A DNA stretch of 64,000 nt. Origin: Anaerolineae bacterium (GTDB taxonomy: Bacteria > Chloroflexota > Anaerolineae > Promineifilales > Promineifilaceae). Positions 27,349 to 36,557 of this stretch are shown here, piece after piece (the stretch's first letter is position 1; each line of letters begins with the position of its first letter). The stretch lies in contig JAHDWJ010000017.1 of the NCBI GenBank assembly GCA_023384415.1, positions 62,001 to 126,000 of the forward strand. Reading direction: 5' to 3'. The notes beneath the pieces are model-generated. The model made no database searches, was not told where the DNA came from, and saw nothing but the letters and a program-made list of their open reading frames with translations. Both the position numbers and the translations under genes were made by a program.

Positions 27349-30300
27349 TCAGGGCGCAGGCGTGGGGGTGAGCGTGGGGATGATGATAGGCCAGAGGGTA
27401 AGAATTGGCTGCACAGGCAGGACGGGCTGCAAAGTTATGACGATGATAGGCGGCAAAACGATAACCGCCTGCCCTAAACAGGGCGAAGGAAGAGCCGCCC
27501 CGGTCCGGTGGCCGCACCAGGCGTTATTATTATTGTAATTGCCCTGAAATTGTGTCCCTTCATCTATCATATAGAATCCGATGGAGCCATTGGTATTGTT
27601 GCGGAACCAGTTGCCGGTAAAAGCGGTGCCATCCACCAACCCTTCAACTCGCCCCTGCCCATTAGCATACGCTCCTTCCACAAATTGACCATTTTGTTCC
27701 AGAGTCAGAGTGTTGCACCCTGCCGCACCACAATCAGTTTGCCACGTCCCATACCAGGTAGCAATGCCACATGGGTCTGGGGCACTCCCCCCAGCGCGGT
27801 AGCCACACCAATCATAACTTTTGTTCCAATTGCCATACCAGGTATCCCCACTGGGGGTGACCCAAAAATCAAAGCTGCCTGTCTGACCACCGGCGGACCA
27901 GGTACCGGTGAGGTGGTTGGCTTCGGTAATGCCGACCAGGGTGCCGGCCCCATTGGCAAAAGAGCCGGTAACGATGTTTTGATCAGACCGGTGGGTGAGT
28001 GATAATCGCCCACACGCCAGATGTTCACAATCGCTTTCCCAAACCCCATGCCAGTAACCCGCCGGGAAGGGGGTTTCTGTAGGGGTGACGGTAGGCGTCG
28101 GGGTGGGGGTAAAGGTGTGGGTGGGGGGCACGGTGTGGGTCGGGGTAGGTTCATGGGTAGCCGTAGGCACATCAGGGGAGAGGATGACAGGAACTTCAGG
28201 GGTGGGGGTCGCGGTGTCTGTTGGCAGGGCAGCATGGGTAGCTGTTAATGCGGCCGCTTCCGCCGTTTGGGTAGCCGCTAAGAAAGTGGCCTGGAGTTCC
28301 TGCTGCCCCAGAGCAATAGCCACAGCCGTAGCCGTAGCGTTGGCGGTGCGGGTGGCGGCCGCGTTCCGGTTACTGCTGCTGATAGCCATCGCGGCCGCTC
28401 CCCCCGCCAGACAGAGCAGCAGGACTAAGAACCCTAACAGAGGCAGCACCCAGGCCGGCAGGCGTGGGGGCACCTTCAACTGCCCGGAAACTGTCTTTTG
28501 CTGCTCTGAGGCCGTGCGAACCGTCATCGTAAATGGTCTCAACTGGGATGCCCCTAGTAATGGACGCTCTTTGGCATTGAGGATCAGTTCGGTGACGGCC
28601 CGCTCACCGGGGGGGATGGTCAGCCGGTCAGGGTGAATCTGGTAACGGATCGCCTCGCCGGGATCGCGGCCGCTCACCCGGAACTCCGCTGGAGCATTGC
28701 CCTGGTTTTTAATCAACAGCCGGGCCTTTTGCCCATCGGTCAATTGGGTGGGGCGCATATCCAGGTAAAAATCGCTGTACGATTTAAGGATGAGCTTACC
28801 GGTGATGGCGGCCGCTTCATTGGTATTGAGCGTGGAGACCACCCGCAGCCGGAACGGGCGCGGGCCAGCCGTTGCCGCCTCGCTGCGGGGGGGGTGCAGG
28901 GTGAAGGTCAAACTCCCCCTACCCCCTGGCATCAGTTGGATTGTGTCCTGGGCAATCGTTAGCCAATCGGCGGGAATATCGGTGATGTTGAGCCGGAAAT
29001 GCTCTACTGTCATTCCCTGGTTTAACAGATCAACCTGCACGATAGCCCGCTCACCAGGCAGCAGTTCGACCTCGGTGGGGTTGAGGACAATAGTGATCTG
29101 ACCGCTGCTGCTCAACACCTGGGTGGCCCCGGCGGGGATGGGCTGAACGGCAGTCGGGTTGTAGGTGGCGGGGGAGTGGAACGGTTGGGGTGCGGCCGCG
29201 CTGCGCCAACGTAAATGGAACGGCCCAACCCGTAAAACCTGTCCCTGCTCCCACAGGTGGGGTACATTGGGCAGCAATTTACCCCCGTCTAAAAAAGTGC
29301 CATTGGTACTGCCCATATCAATAACCTGCCACCCCTGGCTGGTGCGCTCAATACGGGCATGGTGGCGGGAGACGCCTTCCCCAGTCAGGCTCAAATCATT
29401 TTCGGAGCTGCGGCCGATGGTCAGGCTTTGTTTGTCTAGCGGCCGCGTCCGTGGCTCGGCTCCTTGTTGGGCAATGATGAGTTGGGCCTCATAAGGTAAA
29501 GCGGTCAGGTTGGTAGCGAAATGGCTGGGCAGCGGCGGGGCTTTGTCCGGCAGCAGTTGGGTCATAATACTGAGCGTGTTTTGCGGCGGGGCAAAGGTAG
29601 TGACATCAGCAGCCGTCAAACTAGCAGCACTCTGGCGGGTGGCCTGGGCCATCTGCTCCCCGGTGGCAAACCGATCATCCGGCTGCTTGGCAATGGCCCG
29701 TTTAATTACCGCTTCCACCGGTTTGGGCAGCCCTGGATTAATCAGACTGGGAGCCGGGGGCATTTCACGCATATGTTTCATCACCGCATCAGTGGGGGAT
29801 TTAATGTCAAAGGGAAGCTGACCGGTGGTCAACTGGTACATCATCACCCCCAAAGAGTACAGATCAGACCGGCCATCGAGCGACTGCCCCAGGCATTGTT
29901 CCGGAGACATATAGGGGAGAGTGCCCATGAAGGTGCCGGTGGCGGTATTGATGCCCCCTTCTAATAGCTTGGCCAGGCCAAAATCGGTGACGATAGCCCG
30001 GATAGGGGGTTCGCCAGGGCGGTCGGGCTGCTCCAGTTTACGCAGTAAAATGTTGTCTGGTTTAATATCCCGGTGGACGATTCCTTGTTTATGGGCGTAC
30101 CCCAGGGCGTCGGCAACCTGGGCTAAAATCGCCAGGGTTTCCCGGATTTCGATGACTTGCCCGCTTTGCTGCAAGCGACGGATGGTATGCCCCAGGCTGA
30201 GGCCAGGGACGAACTCCATAACCATATAGAGGAAATCGGCCCGGACGCCAAAGTGGTAGATGTTGACGATGGAAGGGTGGCTGAGGCGTGCGGCCGCCTG

Positions 30301-30483
30301 GGCCTCTTGCATAAACCGCTGTTGGAACTCTGGCTGCCGGGCTAGTTGGCCGTGCATCACCTTGAGGGCTACGGGCCGGTTCAGGTTCACGTCTTGGGCC
30401 CGGTAGACGGCTCCCATCCCCCCTTCCCCTAAGAGAGAATCTAGCCGATAATTATCTATAGTTTGTCCTATCAGATTGTTCAT
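27349..30483 (-). CDS. Ser/Thr protein kinase with FHA and extracellular repeats
   Basis: A 1,044-residue Hanks-type kinase. The kinase domain (about 10-275) has GEGGMGAVY, catalytic VALKVM lysine, HRDIKPDN and DFGLAK. A FHA domain (about 340-415) shows IGRSSENDLSL and SRHHARIE with STNGTFL. Two Ig-like NEW3-type domains (about 455-670) precede a single membrane helix (about 677-700). Then comes a Thr/Pro stalk and two homologous C-terminal modules (starting about 807 and 905) with patterned cysteines and 'YxGxWxxxxxWCGxRxG'. Kinase and FHA are inside and the Cys-rich repeats outside. An 18-20 base palindrome lies upstream at 30618. Confidence 0.92.
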   Translation of the reverse strand: MNNLIGQTIDNYRLDSLLGEGGMGAVYRAQDVNLNRPVALKVMHGQLARQPEFQQRFMQEAQAAARLSHPSIVNIYHFGVRADFLYMVMEFVPGLSLGHTIRRLQQSGQVIEIRETLAILAQVADALGYAHKQGIVHRDIKPDNILLRKLEQPDRPGEPPIRAIVTDFGLAKLLEGGINTATGTFMGTLPYMSPEQCLGQSLDGRSDLYSLGVMMYQLTTGQLPFDIKSPTDAVMKHMREMPPAPSLINPGLPKPVEAVIKRAIAKQPDDRFATGEQMAQATRQSAASLTAADVTTFAPPQNTLSIMTQLLPDKAPPLPSHFATNLTALPYEAQLIIAQQGAEPRTRPLDKQSLTIGRSSENDLSLTGEGVSRHHARIERTSQGWQVIDMGSTNGTFLDGGKLLPNVPHLWEQGQVLRVGPFHLRWRSAAAPQPFHSPATYNPTAVQPIPAGATQVLSSSGQITIVLNPTEVELLPGERAIVQVDLLNQGMTVEHFRLNITDIPADWLTIAQDTIQLMPGGRGSLTFTLHPPRSEAATAGPRPFRLRVVSTLNTNEAAAITGKLILKSYSDFYLDMRPTQLTDGQKARLLIKNQGNAPAEFRVSGRDPGEAIRYQIHPDRLTIPPGERAVTELILNAKERPLLGASQLRPFTMTVRTASEQQKTVSGQLKVPPRLPAWVLPLLGFLVLLLCLAGGAAAMAISSSNRNAAATRTANATATAVAIALGQQELQATFLAATQTAEAAALTATHAALPTDTATPTPEVPVILSPDVPTATHEPTPTHTVPPTHTFTPTPTPTVTPTETPFPAGYWHGVWESDCEHLACGRLSLTHRSDQNIVTGSFANGAGTLVGITEANHLTGTWSAGGQTGSFDFWVTPSGDTWYGNWNKSYDWCGYRAGGSAPDPCGIATWYGTWQTDCGAAGCNTLTLEQNGQFVEGAYANGQGRVEGLVDGTAFTGNWFRNNTNGSIGFYMIDEGTQFQGNYNNNNAWCGHRTGAALPSPCLGQAVIVLPPIIVITLQPVLPVQPILTLWPIIIPTLTPTPAP

Positions 30484-30560
30484 TGTTTACTGCCTTTTGG
30501 TTTCAGATTGCCGGTTTCAAGTTTAACTTGCCAACCTGGGACTTAAAACCTGGAACTCTT

Positions 30561-30588
30561 GTTGTATGACCTGAGTTGTATGACCTGA
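30561..30588. repeat. 14-bp tandem repeat x2
   Basis: GTTGTATGACCTGA occurs twice in immediate succession upstream of the Ser/Thr kinase gene. Confidence 0.85.
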
Positions 30589-30617
30589 GTACCATGATAA
30601 ACGGTTCTGTTAAATAG

Positions 30618-30637
30618 ATTGTAACAGGTGTTACAAT
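30618..30637. promoter_or_regulatory. Operator-like palindrome upstream of the kinase gene
   Basis: ATTGTAACA-GG-TGTTACAAT is a perfect 9-bp-arm palindrome 135 bases before the Ser/Thr kinase start. Its size and AT-rich nature fit a dimeric repressor site; the regulator is unknown. Confidence 0.5.
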
Positions 30638-31026
30638 ATTTTCGTTGTTTTCATCCCTTGTTCACAGAGTTGCAGAGGGGGGGGTCATTTCAGTTACAGG
30701 AGGAACACGGATTTATGGGATTTACGGATTTTTCTGGAGCCAATAAATCGGCTAATCCTGCTCACCTGTGTTCTAAACCATAAGCGCGACCAAGTTAGCT
30801 TGTGTCTGGGTTTTGACGCACCTGGCAGAAAAAGGGTAAACTCCGGTGAAAATAAGGATGAATTAGGAATTAGGCAGGATGAAGGGGGTCTCGCGCACAA
30901 ACTCGCTCTTTCATTGCCTTTGGTGCATCGCCGACCCACGGGAAACACCTTCACCATTCATCCTTCACCATTCCCCCTTCATAATTCATCCTTCATAATT
31001 CATCCTTCATATTTTCAAAGGGGGTA
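30638..31026. other. Intergenic region with dispersed repeat words
   Basis: No convincing gene is seen. The stretch holds common intergenic words: 'cacggatttatgggatttacggattt' type sequence near 30705, and three copies of the TTCATAATTCATCC type word at 30955-31012, which also appears near 5,700 and 52,025. Confidence 0.6.
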
Positions 31027-31029
31027 TTG

Positions 31030-31380
31030 ATGAATGTCCAGGAACATGTTGAGGTGCTGCTGGCGGATTTGTTTGTCCGTTCCCGGGCCCAGTTTGGTGA
31101 TGCGATCAAAGGGTTTTGGTTTTATGAACCAGACCCATGCCCTGGCTGCGGCCGCACTATTGACAAGATGCGCTATAAAGGGCAAGATGCCCTATCCCTC
31201 AATGCCTACATTTACCGGGCACGGGGGATGCTGATCGGCTACTTCTTGTGCGGCCAATGCGCCGAGGTGATCGTCCGGGCCGCCCGGCGGCAGCCCGGCA
31301 AAGAGACGTCCCTGCATAAAACGATTGAGGTCAACCTGGGGCAGGCGTATGAGCGACATATCAATTCACTAGATGCGTAA
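31030..31380 (+). CDS. Hypothetical protein with CxxC pairs (117 aa)
   Basis: A 116-117-residue soluble protein with two cysteine pairs, CPGC near residue 37 and CGQC near residue 77, spaced as for a zinc-binding knuckle. The N-terminal half is helical (EHVEVLLADLFVRSRAQFGDAI). It is otherwise unrecognised. ATG at 31030 follows AAGGGGG at a good distance; a TTG directly before it is less likely. It stands alone between the intergenic repeat region and the M36 peptidase gene, both read in the same direction. Confidence 0.6.
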   Translation: MNVQEHVEVLLADLFVRSRAQFGDAIKGFWFYEPDPCPGCGRTIDKMRYKGQDALSLNAYIYRARGMLIGYFLCGQCAEVIVRAARRQPGKETSLHKTIEVNLGQAYERHINSLDA

Positions 31381-31436
31381 GGGTTCGGGTCTTCAGGATT
31401 TTGTGGAGTCCAGGTATCTTCTCAATAAGTTGAGCG

Positions 31437-31492
31437 AACCTTCGCAAGGTTTCTGTAATCGGCAAGCTCTTGGGTCAAACCTTTCGAAGGTT
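31437..31492. repeat. Pair of AACCTT-AAGGTT palindromes
   Basis: Two 15-base palindromes, AACCTT-CGC-AAGGTT (31437-31451) and AACCTT-TCG-AAGGTT (31478-31492), lie 26 bases apart in the gap before the M36 peptidase gene. They look like small dispersed hairpin repeats or twin protein sites. Confidence 0.7.
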
Positions 31493-31619
31493 ACCTGTTT
31501 TAGTGAGATGTTACGAGGCCAACGTGAAAAGTGATACGTGAGATCTCTCTGGTCACGCATCACGGTCTGTCAACTCCCCTGAATTCCCAAAGAGCCGCGG
31601 TTCCTTTAAGGAGGCCACC

Positions 31620-34250
31620 ATGAAACTTCGGCGGCGAATCATTTTTACGCCCATCCTTTTTTGTTTGTTTGCCCTTGTGGTGGCAAACATGGTCAGGGCC
31701 GGGGATGCGGCCGCCCCCCTACCTTCGCCAACATTCCCTGACGGTTTTCTTACCGGGCCGCAGGCTGGGGATGCGCTTGAGTTAACGCTCCACTATTTGC
31801 AGCAAAATAGAGAAGCTTTGGGGTTAACTGAATCTGATCTGGCGGAGCTGGTGGTGACAGATCGTTATGTCAACCCGCATACGGGCATAACCTATCTTTA
31901 CCTGGTTCAACAAGTTCATGGCATTGAACTGTTTAATGGGGTGATCAACGTCACCATTATGCCCGATGGCCGCATTCTATACATTGGCAACCGTTTCTAC
32001 CCTGACCTGAGTGGTTGGGTGGAAGAAAAGAGGCCGATGATAACCGCTCAAGCCGCGGTCCAGGCTGCGGCCGCCCATTTGGGGCTGACTATCCAGGAAC
32101 CACTCGTTATTCTCCACAGGGGAACCACGCCGGCTCAAGAAACGCGCTTCAGTAAAGGGGGGATTTCGCTGACCGACATTGAAGCCCGGTTGGTTTATGA
32201 TGCCTCTGGGGAAAGGCCACGCCTGGCCTGGAATGTGATTATTTACCAGATTAACGGCCAGCATTGGTGGAATGTACGGATGGATGCCACCAATGGGGTG
32301 TTTCTCAGCCAGAATGATTGGGTTGTCCATGATGAGTGGCAGCCGGTTCACACGGAAACCGGATATGGTCAAACTGGAGAGGGCGCGGCCGCACCCCCCA
32401 CCCCAACAGCCGATGGCAGCAGCTATCGGGTATACCACCTGCCCGTAGAAAGTCCCAACCATGCCCCCACACCGGCCCCAGCAGACGGCCGCACCCTGGA
32501 ACATCAGCCCGCCGATGCTGTAGGCTCTCCCTTCGGCTGGCATGACACCGACGGCACAGCCGGGGCCGAATTTACAACCACCCAAGGGAACAATGCCCAC
32601 GCCTATACCGACACCGATGCCAACAACATACCCGACCCTGGTTCCAGCCCCGATGGGGGGCCTGGTCTGGATTTCGACTTCCCCCTCGACCTGACCCAGC
32701 CACCCAGCACTTACCGACCCGCGGTCGTGACCAACCTGTTTCACTGGACAAATTTGATCCACAATGTCAACTACCGGTATGGGTTTGACGAACTATCTGG
32801 TAACTTCCAGGCCAACAATTATGGCCTGGGGGGTCTGGGAAACGACTATGTAAGGGCAGAAGCTCAAGATGGTTCGGGGACGAACGGAGCTAACTTTTCT
32901 ACCCCACCTGATGGCCTGCCCCCGCGGATGCAGTTAATGATTGGCACCATTCCCAACCCAGATGTAGACATGGCCCTGGACAATGGCATTGTGGCCCATG
33001 AGTATGGGCACGGTATTTCCACTCGCTTGACAGGGGGACCCAGCAACGTCAATTGTTTGAATAACGCTGAGCAGATGGGCGAGGGGTGGAGTGATTGGAT
33101 TGCCCTGATCATGACCATGAAAATTGGGGATGCTGGCCCGGACGCGCGGGGGTTAGGCACCTACTTCTTGGGACAGCCACCAAACGGCCCTGGTATTCGC
33201 CTGGCCCCTTATTCCACCAATCTGACGGTGAACAATTATACCTATAGCCATTTACCAACAATGGGCAATTCCCACAATGTAGGCTTCGTTTGGGCAACAA
33301 TGCTGTGGGAAATGAATTGGGCTTTGATTGAGCGGTACGGCTTTAATGAGGACATTTATCGTCCGGTGGGTGGCCCCTGGACGGCGTTGTCGGGCAATCA
33401 ACTGGCCCACCAGTTGGTTATGGATGGGCTAAAAATTCAACCATGTTCTCCTGGGTTCGTGGATGGTCGCAATGCCATCCTGGCCGCTGATCTGGCACTC
33501 TCTGGCGGGGCCAACCAATGCCCTATCTGGGCGGCTTTTGCCAAACGGGGTTTAGGCTTTAGCGCCAACCAGGGGAGCAGTACCAGTATAACGGATGGGA
33601 CAGCGGCGTTTGACACTCACCCGGCCTGTACTTATTTGCAGATAGCTCCATCTGCTCAAACGGTTTGCCAGGGGGAAGCGGCCGCTTACAGTTTGTCGCT
33701 TGGGGCGGCGTTTAGTCCACCGGTAACTATGGGGCTGGCAGGCAACCCCACGCCCACCACCGGACAATTTAACCCGAACCCGGTGCCGGCGGTGCCGATG
33801 ACGACGACTTTAACGATAAATGGTACCAGCGCGGCCGCGCCAGGTAGTTATCTTTTGAACCTCAGCGCCACTGATACGGTGACGACGGTGACAGGAACGG
33901 CAGAACTGATAATTCTCGCGGCCGCGCCTGGGGCCACCACCCTCATTTCACCGGGACAGGGGGCAACCGGAGTGCCCCTACAACCCACCTTTGCCTGGAC
34001 AGAAATCGCCACAGCGGATGCGTATCTATTGACAGTTGCTACCGATGCCCCTTTCAGCAGCATCATCTACACAGCCACTGTCACCAGCCCCAGCCACACG
34101 GCCAAGAGTCTATTAGAGGCTGGGACACTCTATTTCTGGCGCGTGACCCCGAGCAACAGCTGCGGCACGGGGGCGGTCTCGACTGTCTTCTCTTTCACCA
34201 CCGAATTATCTGGTCAGGCTATTTTTCTGCCGGTGATAATAAGACCTTAA
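31620..34250 (+). CDS. Secreted M36 (fungalysin)-type metallopeptidase
   Basis: An 876-residue exported zinc protease. A signal peptide spans about residues 1-27. An FTP-type propeptide follows (GITYLYLVQQVHGIELFNG and INVTI), then the catalytic domain with HEYGH at about 460-464 and the downstream ligand in GEGWSD near 486, exactly the M36 pattern. The C-terminus has two beta-sandwich segments (about 680-765 and 775-870), the last fibronectin-like (FAWTEIATADAYLLTVATD). It ends in a short hydrophobic strand IFLPVIIRP often seen on secreted Chloroflexota proteins. GGAGG lies 6 bases before the ATG. It should digest external proteins after self-cleavage. Confidence 0.92.
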   Translation: MKLRRRIIFTPILFCLFALVVANMVRAGDAAAPLPSPTFPDGFLTGPQAGDALELTLHYLQQNREALGLTESDLAELVVTDRYVNPHTGITYLYLVQQVHGIELFNGVINVTIMPDGRILYIGNRFYPDLSGWVEEKRPMITAQAAVQAAAAHLGLTIQEPLVILHRGTTPAQETRFSKGGISLTDIEARLVYDASGERPRLAWNVIIYQINGQHWWNVRMDATNGVFLSQNDWVVHDEWQPVHTETGYGQTGEGAAAPPTPTADGSSYRVYHLPVESPNHAPTPAPADGRTLEHQPADAVGSPFGWHDTDGTAGAEFTTTQGNNAHAYTDTDANNIPDPGSSPDGGPGLDFDFPLDLTQPPSTYRPAVVTNLFHWTNLIHNVNYRYGFDELSGNFQANNYGLGGLGNDYVRAEAQDGSGTNGANFSTPPDGLPPRMQLMIGTIPNPDVDMALDNGIVAHEYGHGISTRLTGGPSNVNCLNNAEQMGEGWSDWIALIMTMKIGDAGPDARGLGTYFLGQPPNGPGIRLAPYSTNLTVNNYTYSHLPTMGNSHNVGFVWATMLWEMNWALIERYGFNEDIYRPVGGPWTALSGNQLAHQLVMDGLKIQPCSPGFVDGRNAILAADLALSGGANQCPIWAAFAKRGLGFSANQGSSTSITDGTAAFDTHPACTYLQIAPSAQTVCQGEAAAYSLSLGAAFSPPVTMGLAGNPTPTTGQFNPNPVPAVPMTTTLTINGTSAAAPGSYLLNLSATDTVTTVTGTAELIILAAAPGATTLISPGQGATGVPLQPTFAWTEIATADAYLLTVATDAPFSSIIYTATVTSPSHTAKSLLEAGTLYFWRVTPSNSCGTGAVSTVFSFTTELSGQAIFLPVIIRP

Positions 34251-34414
34251 CCGGAATCTGCCGTTTTTTGATCTGATTACAGCCAGAGAAATGATAACTG
34301 AATATCAACCTGACGAGTTTTGGCAACAAAGGAAAGACGACAACAGGCTGAACAAATGAAACAGGGAAAAAGGGGCGACGGAAAGCGGCCGCGGCCGCGA
34401 AACATGCCCAAGAG

Positions 34415-34648
34415 ATGGATGCTTTAGCTCAACGGGCCGAGGATAGTTGGCGCTGGGTGCAGCAGTTGATTGAGCAGAAAAATACTCGTGCCTATGATGA
34501 AGCGGGGACCAACCTGAAAAAGTTGCAACAGTTGGCCCGATACCAGGGAAAAACGGCTGAGTTTCAGGCACGGGTAGAGACGTTGGCGACCCAATATACC
34601 CACTTCAAGGCATTCACAGAGCGGCTCAAAAAGGCGAATTTGTACTGA
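34415..34648 (+). pseudogene. 3' fragment of a SWIM zinc-finger-type protein gene
   Basis: Seventy-seven codons ending in TGA whose product resembles the C-terminal tail of SWIM zinc-finger proteins: RWVQQLIEQKNTRAYDEA, then LARYQGKTAEFQARVETL and FTERLKKANLY. The rest of the gene (SWIM domain with its CxC and CxH) is missing; the DNA upstream is non-coding and holds a doubled GCGGCCGC at 34386-34399. It therefore looks like a truncated host gene at the left edge of the foreign island. The family call is tentative. Confidence 0.45.
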
Positions 34649-34862
34649 CCTGATTGGTGGCTGGCAGGGGATATGAAATGTGCTGTCGCTTGCGAGTAGA
34701 CGCGGCCCTTAATATTCCTGATAATTTACCCAACCATGCTCCACTTTGGTGACACCGCACTTAATGGTGGTCACACTGATGTACCTACACGAGTAACCAC
34801 GATTAGATGCAGTACTACATCCACTTTTAGTATCATGCGAAAATAATGTAAAATATAATCTT
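34649..34862. other. Left boundary region of the island, candidate promoter
   Basis: These 214 bases hold no gene. Composition becomes AT-rich from about 34,800, and TATAAT (34854-34859) and TAAAAT (34849-34854) lie immediately before the methyltransferase ATG, with no Shine-Dalgarno sequence. The last host palindrome is at 34392. No inverted repeats, integrase or tRNA were seen at this edge. Confidence 0.5.
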
Positions 34863-35882
34863 ATGAACGATTCCAGGATCATAAACAAACCAATTGTAGC
34901 TATTGACCTGTTTTGCGGCGCGGGTGGGAGTAGCTATGGCGCTCGCCTGGCTGGCGTTCAACTTGTCGCTGCTTTTGATATGTGGCAACCGGCCGTTGCC
35001 ACATACAATGCGAATTTTGGCAATATAGCTCAGTGTGAAGATATTCGGGAAGTAGACCCTGAATCCTTAAAGGCTGAAATTGGTCAAATTGATTTGATCA
35101 TGGCTTCACCTGAATGCACCAATCATTCCAGAGCAAAAGGTAAAGGGGAGCGATGTGAAACAAGCCGTGATACGGCATTTGAAGTAATTCGATTTGCCAG
35201 TGTTTTTTTACCTAGATGGATTGTGATCGAGAATGTTGTGGAAATGCGGCAATGGTCGCGCTACCAGGAATTAAAAGAACGCTTGAAAGAATTGGGTTAT
35301 GATTGCGTAGAAGAAGAGTTGAATGCTCAGGACTTTGGCGTACCGCAATCGCGCAGAAGGCTTTTCCTGATTTGCTCAAAAGAGGCCAGACCAGAGGTCG
35401 TTGCTTCTAATGAAACGCTGCTAACGCCGGCCCGTACCATAATCTCTGATAATGGTTATCGGTTAAGCCCATTGCGATCGGAGAAGCGAGCCAAGGCTAC
35501 ATTGGCTAAAGTTGATTATGCAATAGCAAAACTAAAAGAGGAAGATGCCCTGGAGCCTTTTTTAATCGTTTATTACGGCTCAGCCAAAGACGGGGGCAGT
35601 GGCGGTTGGCAAAGCCTTGATAAGCCTTTGCGAACAATTACAACATTAGATCGGTTTGGCTATGTCATTCCAGGCAAAACCAGAGAAGATGATCGAATGC
35701 GGATGCTCCAGCCGTCAGAATTAAAGCGTGCAATGGGGTATGGCGATGATTTCCAGTTTGCGGAGGAGGTGACACGCCGGGACAAAATCAAGCTGATGGG
35801 TAACGGGGTATGCCCACCGGTTATGAAAGCGATTGTCAGCAGTTTGATCAAAGATGCCAACGGGTTCCAGGTTGAAAGTTGA
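34863..35882 (+). CDS. DNA (cytosine-5-)-methyltransferase
   Basis: A 339-residue C5 DNA methyltransferase. Motif I is DLFCGAGG (residues 15-22), motif IV is ASPECTNHS with catalytic C85 (a Glu replaces the second Pro of the usual PPC), motif VI is VIENV with E123, motif VIII is QSRRRLF, and motif X is MGNGVCPPV near the C-terminus. A short recognition domain lies between motifs VIII and IX; the target sequence cannot be read from it. It heads the operon of the island, overlapping the glycosylase gene by 29 bases, and probably marks self DNA for the nucleases that follow. Confidence 0.95.
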   Translation: MNDSRIINKPIVAIDLFCGAGGSSYGARLAGVQLVAAFDMWQPAVATYNANFGNIAQCEDIREVDPESLKAEIGQIDLIMASPECTNHSRAKGKGERCETSRDTAFEVIRFASVFLPRWIVIENVVEMRQWSRYQELKERLKELGYDCVEEELNAQDFGVPQSRRRLFLICSKEARPEVVASNETLLTPARTIISDNGYRLSPLRSEKRAKATLAKVDYAIAKLKEEDALEPFLIVYYGSAKDGGSGGWQSLDKPLRTITTLDRFGYVIPGKTREDDRMRMLQPSELKRAMGYGDDFQFAEEVTRRDKIKLMGNGVCPPVMKAIVSSLIKDANGFQVES

Positions 35883-36555
35883 AGCAAACGAACATGCAAT
35901 AAACAAGGGCCATTTTGTAAAGTTGTTACTTACATGGGGACAACAAAATTTCCGAGAATTCCCCTGGCGATTAACAACGGACCCTTACAAAATCCTGATC
36001 TCAGAGGTTATGCTTCATCGAACTCAAGCTGTCCAGGTAGTTCCCGTTTATGAAAATTTTGTCAACCAATACCCTGACATACTATCACTGAAAGAAGCGT
36101 CAAAAGAAGAGTTGCACACGGCTCTTTTTTCTCTTGGGTTAAGGTGGCGAATAGATTTGATCTATGGGATGATCGTTGAGATAGTAGGTAAGTGGGGCGG
36201 CAGCGTACCGCTTGAACGGGACGATCTGCTGGCGCTGCCAGGGGTGAGCGATTATATTGCGAATGCTGTACGATGTTTTTCTCAGAATTTACCGGAACCG
36301 CTGGCTGACACGAATACCGTCCGAATTGTTGGGCGATTGTTTGGACTTGAGGTAAAAGATTCATCCCGCCGGAATAAGCGGTTTCGCAGATTGCTGGAAC
36401 TGTTAATCGATCATAAACAACCACGCGCATACAACTATGCTTTACTTGATTTGGCCGATAAAGTTTGCATGAAAAAGCGACCGCCAGATTGTCTTCATTG
36501 TCCATTGCTAGAAATGTGCCGGACAGGATTGACCGCAATGATTCGTGAGTCGTAG
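35854..36555 (+). CDS. HhH-GPD mismatch glycosylase, Mig/MutY-like
   Basis: A 233-residue helix-hairpin-helix DNA glycosylase with a C-terminal iron-sulfur loop (four Cys: one near 204, then CLHCPLLEMC). The hairpin reads LPGVSDYIANAV (about 127-138): the position that is Lys in endonuclease III and Ser in MutY is Tyr here, as in the Mig T:G-mismatch thymine glycosylase. The catalytic Asp lies in LADTNTVRI near 150. Mig-type enzymes are encoded beside C5 methyltransferases and repair T:G pairs that arise when 5-methylcytosine deaminates. The 29-base overlap with the methyltransferase gene fits this job. The start (ATG 35854) is the only good one. Confidence 0.85.
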   Translation: MPTGSRLKVEANEHAINKGHFVKLLLTWGQQNFREFPWRLTTDPYKILISEVMLHRTQAVQVVPVYENFVNQYPDILSLKEASKEELHTALFSLGLRWRIDLIYGMIVEIVGKWGGSVPLERDDLLALPGVSDYIANAVRCFSQNLPEPLADTNTVRIVGRLFGLEVKDSSRRNKRFRRLLELLIDHKQPRAYNYALLDLADKVCMKKRPPDCLHCPLLEMCRTGLTAMIRES

Positions 36556-36557
36556 TT

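Noticed and set aside
30694..30957. 87-codon minus-strand frame
   Set aside because: Made of dispersed intergenic repeat words (cacggatt-type); no ribosome site or homologous motif.
31977..32762. 261-codon minus-strand frame
   Set aside because: Antisense to the M36 peptidase, whose catalytic and propeptide motifs are certain; product is Gly-rich without domain.
34849..34859. TATAAT as the certain -10 of the methyltransferase gene
   Set aside because: It is only 3 bases before the ATG, so a start from it would fall inside the gene; kept only as a candidate region.
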